Shown here one piece after another: positions 5,112 through 8,639 of a stretch of 8,639 nucleotides of DNA. Location: positions 1 through 8,639 of the forward strand of contig JAEWRS010000149.1 of assembly GCA_023398855.1 (NCBI GenBank), read 5' to 3'. The translations under genes were made by a program, and so were the position numbers. The DNA comes from Bacillota bacterium. Its GTDB lineage: Bacteria > Bacillota > Clostridia > Lachnospirales > Lachnospiraceae. Positions within the stretch are counted from its first letter, which is position 1. The number at the start of each line of letters is the position of its first letter. Under the pieces are notes generated by a model that worked only from the letters and a program-made list of their open reading frames with translations, was not told the origin of the DNA and ran no database searches.

Positions 5112-5966
5112 ATGAAACGTTTGGGACAATGGATAAAATGTAAGGTCAGGCTTACCGCAGTTGGAATCGTGTGTACGAGCTGTCTGTATTTTTCGGCATC
5201 AGCCAGCGAAGGTCCTGCATCCAATGTATGGCTGAGCATAACTCAGATACCATCAGAAGCGAGAGTTTCAGTTACAGTACCTTTGGTTTATGGATTTGTC
5301 GTGAAAGGAAGCGTTGACAGCAATGATGTGTATCCGGTATCAGCTGAGAATGGAAATTTAATAATGCCCAATGTAAAAGTATCTGTCAGTGCGCCCTCCG
5401 GTTCAGGAGGAGGAACAACAGCATCCTTTGAATTGCAGACAATTTCGGAGCAGACTATTCCGCTGCTGAATTACTCGACTGATGTAAGAGAAGAACATCT
5501 GGAAGAAGAGAATCCGCCGAGAGAGGGCTTGCCGGTTGAACTAAAACCATTTATTGCCGGCAGTAACAGCGACCAGGGAAAGATGCATTACTGGAAGGCA
5601 GTAGGATATGATCCAACATGGGATGGGGTATCGGCACAGACTAATTTTAAAGAATATCAAATGCTGATTAACCATGTTGCATTTTCAGAGCCGGGTCAGA
5701 TGGCAATCAGGAAAGAAAATGGAAGCATTGAGCTTAAAGATGTATTTTGGTATGCAGATAAGATTGCCTTGAATGCACCGGAAGAGGTTCTGGTAAATGG
5801 TTATACAGCGGCAGGTACTGCTCATATTCCTTCAGAAACATATGTTACAGCAGGCGTCAAAGTGGGAGGAATGCAGAACGAATATAAACAGGTAGAAGAG
5901 TCCCTGAAGGTGGGGGCAATTTTTTGGCAGGTAATACCCGGAGAACTTCCGGAAGTAACGCCGTAA
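5112..5966 (+). CDS. Secreted pilin-like/WxL-like structural protein, paralogue 2
   Basis: 284 residues. ATG 5112 has GAGGA at 5101-5105, and a signal peptide ends near SASA-SEG (about residue 32). The mature part follows paralogue 1 from end to end: NVW, VTVPLVYGFVVKG, PVSAENGNLIMPNVKVSVSAPS, LQT, NYST, REGLPV, FKEY, GGMQNEYKQVEESLKVGAIFW. Insertions are mainly in the centre (around residues 120-240). The C-terminus is short and Pro-rich (GELPEVTP), with no sorting signal or membrane helix. The similarity looks like old duplication followed by division of labour, for example major versus minor, or shaft versus base subunit. The distance and hairpins upstream suggest lower expression than paralogue 1. 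Function is inferred only from context. Confidence 0.75.
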   Translation: MKRLGQWIKCKVRLTAVGIVCTSCLYFSASASEGPASNVWLSITQIPSEARVSVTVPLVYGFVVKGSVDSNDVYPVSAENGNLIMPNVKVSVSAPSGSGGGTTASFELQTISEQTIPLLNYSTDVREEHLEEENPPREGLPVELKPFIAGSNSDQGKMHYWKAVGYDPTWDGVSAQTNFKEYQMLINHVAFSEPGQMAIRKENGSIELKDVFWYADKIALNAPEEVLVNGYTAAGTAHIPSETYVTAGVKVGGMQNEYKQVEESLKVGAIFWQVIPGELPEVTP

Positions 5967-6004
5967 GGGCTCTGTATACATAAGAAAAGTAAAGGACTGG
6001 AAAA

Positions 6005-6550
6005 ATGACACAGCAAAAGGCAAAGAAAAAAAGTAAGATTTTATGGATCATTATATTTCTCCTGCTTCTATTAATTGGAGTTGGAGCAGGTATTTACTTT
6101 CAGATGACCAAGGACAATAGCTTAAGCCGCTTAACAAGAGATGAGCTGGCCCTGGGAGGTTTGCTGCCGGGCAAGACAGATCAGGAAGTCGCTGATCTAT
6201 TAAGTGCAAAGGTAGCAGAAGGTATGGTGGACATCGGAATCGCGGCGGCGCCGGTATTTGAATATGGAGGAAAAAAGGGGAGGATAGCAATTGAAAATAT
6301 TGCGGCAAATCATTATTCATTTCAGGTTGACATCAGTCTGGAGGATACGGGAGACGTGGTCTATCAGTCGGGTCTGATTGATCCGGGATTTTATATTGAA
6401 TACATTGGATTAAATAAAGCACTTCAGCCAGGAGATTATCAGGCGACAGCACGTTTTACCACATATTCTTTGGATGAGACCGAAGATAGAATTTCAGAAG
6501 CAAATGTAAAGCTGGTACTTCATGTGATGGATGGTGCGTTTTATCAATGA
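6005..6550 (+). CDS. N-anchored membrane protein with extracytoplasmic beta domain, copy 1
   Basis: 181 residues. ATG 6005 follows AAAGGA (5991-5996). A basic N-terminus (QQKAKKKSK) and one long hydrophobic helix (about 12-32) give an N-in, C-out topology. A short helical stretch (residues about 50-75: LLPGKTDQEVADLLSAK) precedes a beta-sandwich-like domain (about 90-178). That domain has GRIAIENIAANHYSF, then TGDVVYQSGLIDPGFYIEYI, then LQPGDYQATARF. I recognise this pattern from uncharacterised Clostridia proteins found near surface or mobile loci, but no function is established for it. It comes 38 bases after paralogue 2 and overlaps its own relative by 4 bases. A chaperone, assembly or anchoring role for the pilin-like proteins is a reasonable inference, not shown. 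Confidence 0.75.
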   Translation: MTQQKAKKKSKILWIIIFLLLLLIGVGAGIYFQMTKDNSLSRLTRDELALGGLLPGKTDQEVADLLSAKVAEGMVDIGIAAAPVFEYGGKKGRIAIENIAANHYSFQVDISLEDTGDVVYQSGLIDPGFYIEYIGLNKALQPGDYQATARFTTYSLDETEDRISEANVKLVLHVMDGAFYQ

Positions 6551-7104
6551 AAATATCTAATTGCAGATCTCGCTATTGTTTTGTATCTATAACAGTTATC
6601 TTCCTGTTGGCCGGTTCGTTTTTTACCGGCAGAGGGTTACAGAAAATGTTCAGCAATCAGATGATCCGTAAAGAATATGAAAGATCAGAACTTGAATGGA
6701 AGCAGGAGCTGGCCGAGGGTAAAGATCATGCAGCTGCAAGAGATTTAAGGAATCAGGAACTGGTCAGAAATATGAACCATGTTTCTTTGGAACGGGAGAT
6801 TTATCTTGATTATAGTGATTCACCCGGAGAAGCCAGGATTGCAAACGATAGCAGGAATAGTTTTAGCTGTACGGTAAAAATTGTACGAGATGCAACCGGA
6901 GAAGTGTTTTATGAATCTGATTTGATTGAGCCTGGATATTACATAGAAGAAATTCGTTTGACTGGCGGTCTTAAACAAGGTTTTTATCCTTGCACCGCTG
7001 TCTGGAGCTTTTATACACAGGGTGGAGAATATGCAGGAGAAACAGCTTGGAAGGTAGTTGTAATTATTAAGTCCCAGTATGAGAAAACGAGAAAAACGGT
7101 ATAA
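6547..7104 (+). CDS. N-anchored membrane protein with extracytoplasmic beta domain, copy 2
   Basis: 185 residues. ATG 6547 overlaps the preceding stop as ATGA, so translation is coupled; no strong separate ribosome site is visible. One membrane helix (about 10-28, FVSITVIFLLAGSFFTG) is followed by a strongly charged, probably helical or coiled-coil stalk (about 37-80, EYERSELEWKQELAEGKDHA). The beta domain (about 88-175) parallels copy 1: GEARIANDSRNSFS, TGEVFYESDLIEPGYYIEEI, LKQGFYPCTAVW. The pair thus shares one domain on different stalks, which with the ATGA overlap suggests a heteromeric membrane complex (inference). No enzymatic motif is seen. Confidence 0.75.
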   Translation: MKISNCRSRYCFVSITVIFLLAGSFFTGRGLQKMFSNQMIRKEYERSELEWKQELAEGKDHAAARDLRNQELVRNMNHVSLEREIYLDYSDSPGEARIANDSRNSFSCTVKIVRDATGEVFYESDLIEPGYYIEEIRLTGGLKQGFYPCTAVWSFYTQGGEYAGETAWKVVVIIKSQYEKTRKTV

Positions 7105-7213
7105 CTTTTGAGAAAAAAAGCTTGTCCAGCTGGCTGGAAGGCTGAAAACAGATGGGGCCGGCAGTCATGTACCTTATCAACAGATACATTGCAGTAGAAC
7201 AGAGGTAGATATT

Positions 7214-7993
7214 ATGGGCAGAAAAAAACTCTTATTAGCGTGTATGATATACAGCTTGTTGATTCCGTTTTTTTGCTTTCCTGCCTGGGCAGACGGGAAA
7301 AGTACAGGAGGCGGAGCGGTTTTGAAAGGAAACGGAGATACCAATATTACGGCAGGTGTGGTAGTCGATTATATGGGGAAAATGCGTTTTCTGGTTTTGG
7401 ACTCAAAAGACAATGAACCCATTGAAAATGTATCGGTGGAAATCTATATTCCCAGTCTGAAACGTTATGTTTTATTTGGTCTGACAGACAGTCATGGTAT
7501 TTATGAATTGGTGGTGGCCAATAGTACCGCTCTTTCTGCTCCGGAAAGTGAACAATTCAGTAAGAACGGTGATGATTACATATCCAATGGGGGAGTGGTG
7601 TATCTAAGCAGTAACAGAGTTCAATACCGGGTTTATAAATCAGGCTGGGCTCCCTATCCCCGCAGCGAAATCTATTTAATGAAGGCGACTGCAGGGTTGG
7701 AGCCGGAAACGGTTATTATTTACTTATACGAGAAAGACGGTGACGAAACGGATAGCGGAGAAACAGGCACCAAAAAGATTGTTCCGGGAGAAGCTTTTCC
7801 CGGAGGCATTCCTTTGGATGAAATACCTCCACTCAACTATGGCGGAGAAACCTCTGGAATCCCAAAGACCGGTGTGGAAGGAGCTCTTTATTATTGGGCA
7901 CTGGGCTTATTATTCTTCCTGCTTGCAGGAGGGGCAATCTGGAAATTGCTAAGGCTGGATAATGAGAGTAAAGAGACGAAAAGGAGAAGATAA
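7214..7993 (+). CDS. IPKTG-anchored surface protein with Cna-B/SpaA-like domain
   Basis: 259 residues. ATG 7214 follows AGAGGT (7201-7206), and a signal peptide ends at AWA-DGK (about residue 26). Residues about 55-100 (MRFLVLDSKDNEPIENVSVEIY, then TDSHGIYEL) match the start and end strands of Cna-B/SpaA or carboxypeptidase-regulatory-like beta domains, which form prealbumin-like stalks in Gram-positive surface proteins. The domain seems to continue to about 175. A Pro/Gly-rich linker leads to IPKTG (216-220), a hydrophobic helix (about 225-247) and a basic tail (KETKRRR), a variant sortase sorting signal. It is the only complete protein of the cluster with such a signal, so it is the best candidate to tether the assembly to peptidoglycan. 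It comes 109 bases after the paired membrane proteins and 1 base before the next gene. Confidence 0.85.
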   Translation: MGRKKLLLACMIYSLLIPFFCFPAWADGKSTGGGAVLKGNGDTNITAGVVVDYMGKMRFLVLDSKDNEPIENVSVEIYIPSLKRYVLFGLTDSHGIYELVVANSTALSAPESEQFSKNGDDYISNGGVVYLSSNRVQYRVYKSGWAPYPRSEIYLMKATAGLEPETVIIYLYEKDGDETDSGETGTKKIVPGEAFPGGIPLDEIPPLNYGGETSGIPKTGVEGALYYWALGLLFFLLAGGAIWKLLRLDNESKETKRRR

Positions 7994-7994
7994 C

Positions 7995-8639
7995 ATGAAT
8001 ATCTTAAAAAGATTTACAGCCATCCTTTTGTGCATGATTATGATCCTTCCCACTCAGGAACTTATAGTTTTAGCAGATCCTACATCAATGGAAAGTGTAC
8101 AGATTGAGGAATTGACTCCACCTGAAAATATGGAACATGGAGAAGAGGACCTAGAGGAAGCTTTGCCGTCGGAACTGATGGAAGACGGAGAAGAGCGCAT
8201 AGAGGAAACATTGCCATTAGAACCAATTGAAACCCTTGTGGAGCGCATAGAAGAAACCTTGCCCTTAGAATCCTTGGATGAAGATGTATACGCAATTTAT
8301 TGGAATCCTGGTGGCCAGCTTCCCGCAGAACTTGCAAGTGCTTCCAATGCCAAGGCAACTGCCTCCCATGCAACCGCCTCCCACGCAACTGCGTCCAAGG
8401 CCACCGCTTCCAGATCGAAAGCAGGGCGGGATACTGCCAACGGACTGAGCCCGGAAAGGCCCGTAAAGACTCTTGCAAAGGCAGTTAAACGCGCAGAAGA
8501 ATTGATGAAGAAAAAAGGAGTGGATTCCTCTGATATTACCATCTACGCAATGAATCCCATGGAAGTGGCTGATGGAGAACTGTACGTATTAAATGCAGCT
8601 AATATGCGTATAGCATCATGGCCGGAACGTCCTTATGAC
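7995..8639 (+). CDS. Large secreted adhesin, N-terminal part (3' truncated at window end)
   Basis: ATG 7995 starts one base after the previous stop, with AAGGAG (7981-7986 region) inside the upstream gene, so it is co-transcribed. The frame stays open for 215 codons to the window edge. The signal peptide ends near VLA-DPT (residue 27). Three acidic 16-residue repeats (51-98), a short segment (DVYAIYWNPGGQLP) and an Ala/Thr/Ser-rich pentapeptide stretch (KATAS, HATAS, HATAS, KATAS) follow. Then comes NGLSPERPVKTLAKAVKRA, which resembles the opening strand-helix of DUF1565/pectin-lyase-like beta-helix domains (compare G.s...PvkTi.kAv). Such openings are usual in very large Clostridia surface adhesins. 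The C-terminus and any sorting signal lie outside the window. The protein may be the same class as the LPKTG adhesin whose end opens the window. Confidence 0.8.
   Translation, partial: MNILKRFTAILLCMIMILPTQELIVLADPTSMESVQIEELTPPENMEHGEEDLEEALPSELMEDGEERIEETLPLEPIETLVERIEETLPLESLDEDVYAIYWNPGGQLPAELASASNAKATASHATASHATASKATASRSKAGRDTANGLSPERPVKTLAKAVKRAEELMKKKGVDSSDITIYAMNPMEVADGELYVLNAANMRIASWPERPYD
8145..8288 (+). repeat. 48-bp tandem repeat, three copies, in the distal adhesin
   Basis: Copies start at 8145, 8193 and 8241 and encode EDLEEALPSELMEDGE, ERIEETLPLEPIETLV and ERIEETLPLESLDEDV. Copies 2 and 3 are close at base level over their first 30 bases, while copy 1 has diverged. It forms an acidic, proline-spaced spacer right after the signal peptide. 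Confidence 0.8.
8331..8414 (+). repeat. Short Ala-Thr-Ala-Ser pentapeptide repeats
   Basis: A degenerate 15-base unit encodes KATAS, HATAS, HATAS, KATAS between ASASN and RSKAG, using varied synonymous codons. It is a low-complexity, possibly glycosylated linker separating the acidic repeats from the folded domain. Thr/Ser-rich linkers of this type are common in Clostridia surface proteins. Confidence 0.65.

Noticed and set aside
5945..5956. Perfect 12-bp palindrome ACTTCCGGAAGT near the end of paralogue 2
   Set aside because: It lies inside coding sequence, has no loop and no second copy seen, and is compatible with chance.
7105..7213. TCCAG/CTGGA hairpin with neighbouring A7 tract in the gap before the IPKTG gene
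   Set aside because: The stem is only 5 bp, and the A-tract would make it a terminator for the minus strand, where no gene reads into it. It is treated as incidental.
4123..7993. Classical sortase-assembled (class C) pilus operon
   Set aside because: No sortase is encoded, and the two pilin-like proteins lack LPXTG, pilin-motif lysine and E-box signatures. Only the 7214-7993 protein has a sorting signal.
8054..8542. Minus-strand ORFs of 64-132 codons at the window end
   Set aside because: They are antisense to the repeat-coding N-terminus of the distal adhesin, whose + frame has a start, ribosome site and signal peptide.

Overview
The window looks like a surface-protein (adhesin or appendage) island from a low-to-moderate G+C, Gram-positive gut-type Firmicute. 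Lachnospiraceae or another Clostridia group is my inference. It rests on the LPKTG and IPKTG sorting signals, strong AGGAGG-type ribosome sites, use of GTG and TTG starts, an InlB B-repeat end, Ala-Thr-Ala-Ser-rich linkers and an AgrA/LytTR-type regulator. All supported genes are on the + strand. I see no tRNA, rRNA, CRISPR array, transposase or integrase.

Layout. Bases 1-473 are the 3' end of a large LPKTG-anchored adhesin, closed by a rho-independent terminator at 484-526. An AT-rich non-coding stretch (about 527-913) leads to an orphan LytTR response regulator (914-1639). Next is a short leader (1640-1814) with a 39-codon leader ORF and two interlocked perfect inverted repeats that fit an H-type pseudoknot. 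It precedes a secreted, membrane-anchored protein with two CxxC pairs (1815-2327). A 53-residue membrane protein follows at 2334-2495; it has a near-ideal Shine-Dalgarno sequence but an apparent ATA start.

The core cluster follows: a secreted DUF11-like protein (2519-4066), two paralogous secreted pilin-like proteins with no sorting signal (4123-4950 and 5112-5966), two related N-anchored membrane proteins overlapping by ATGA (6005-6550 and 6547-7104), a Cna-B/SpaA-like protein with an IPKTG signal (7214-7993), and the 5' end of another large adhesin (7995 to the window end).

How it may work together (inference). The regulator controls an exported module. The two pilin-like paralogues would be the main structural subunits, the paired membrane proteins accessory or assembly factors, the IPKTG protein a wall anchor, and the DUF11 protein and large adhesin the distal or binding components. 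No sortase, secretion ATPase or class C pilin signature is encoded here. Any fibre would therefore have to form by a route other than classical sortase polymerisation, or rely on genes outside the window. Hairpins after the first pilin-like gene suggest that it is expressed more highly than the genes behind it.
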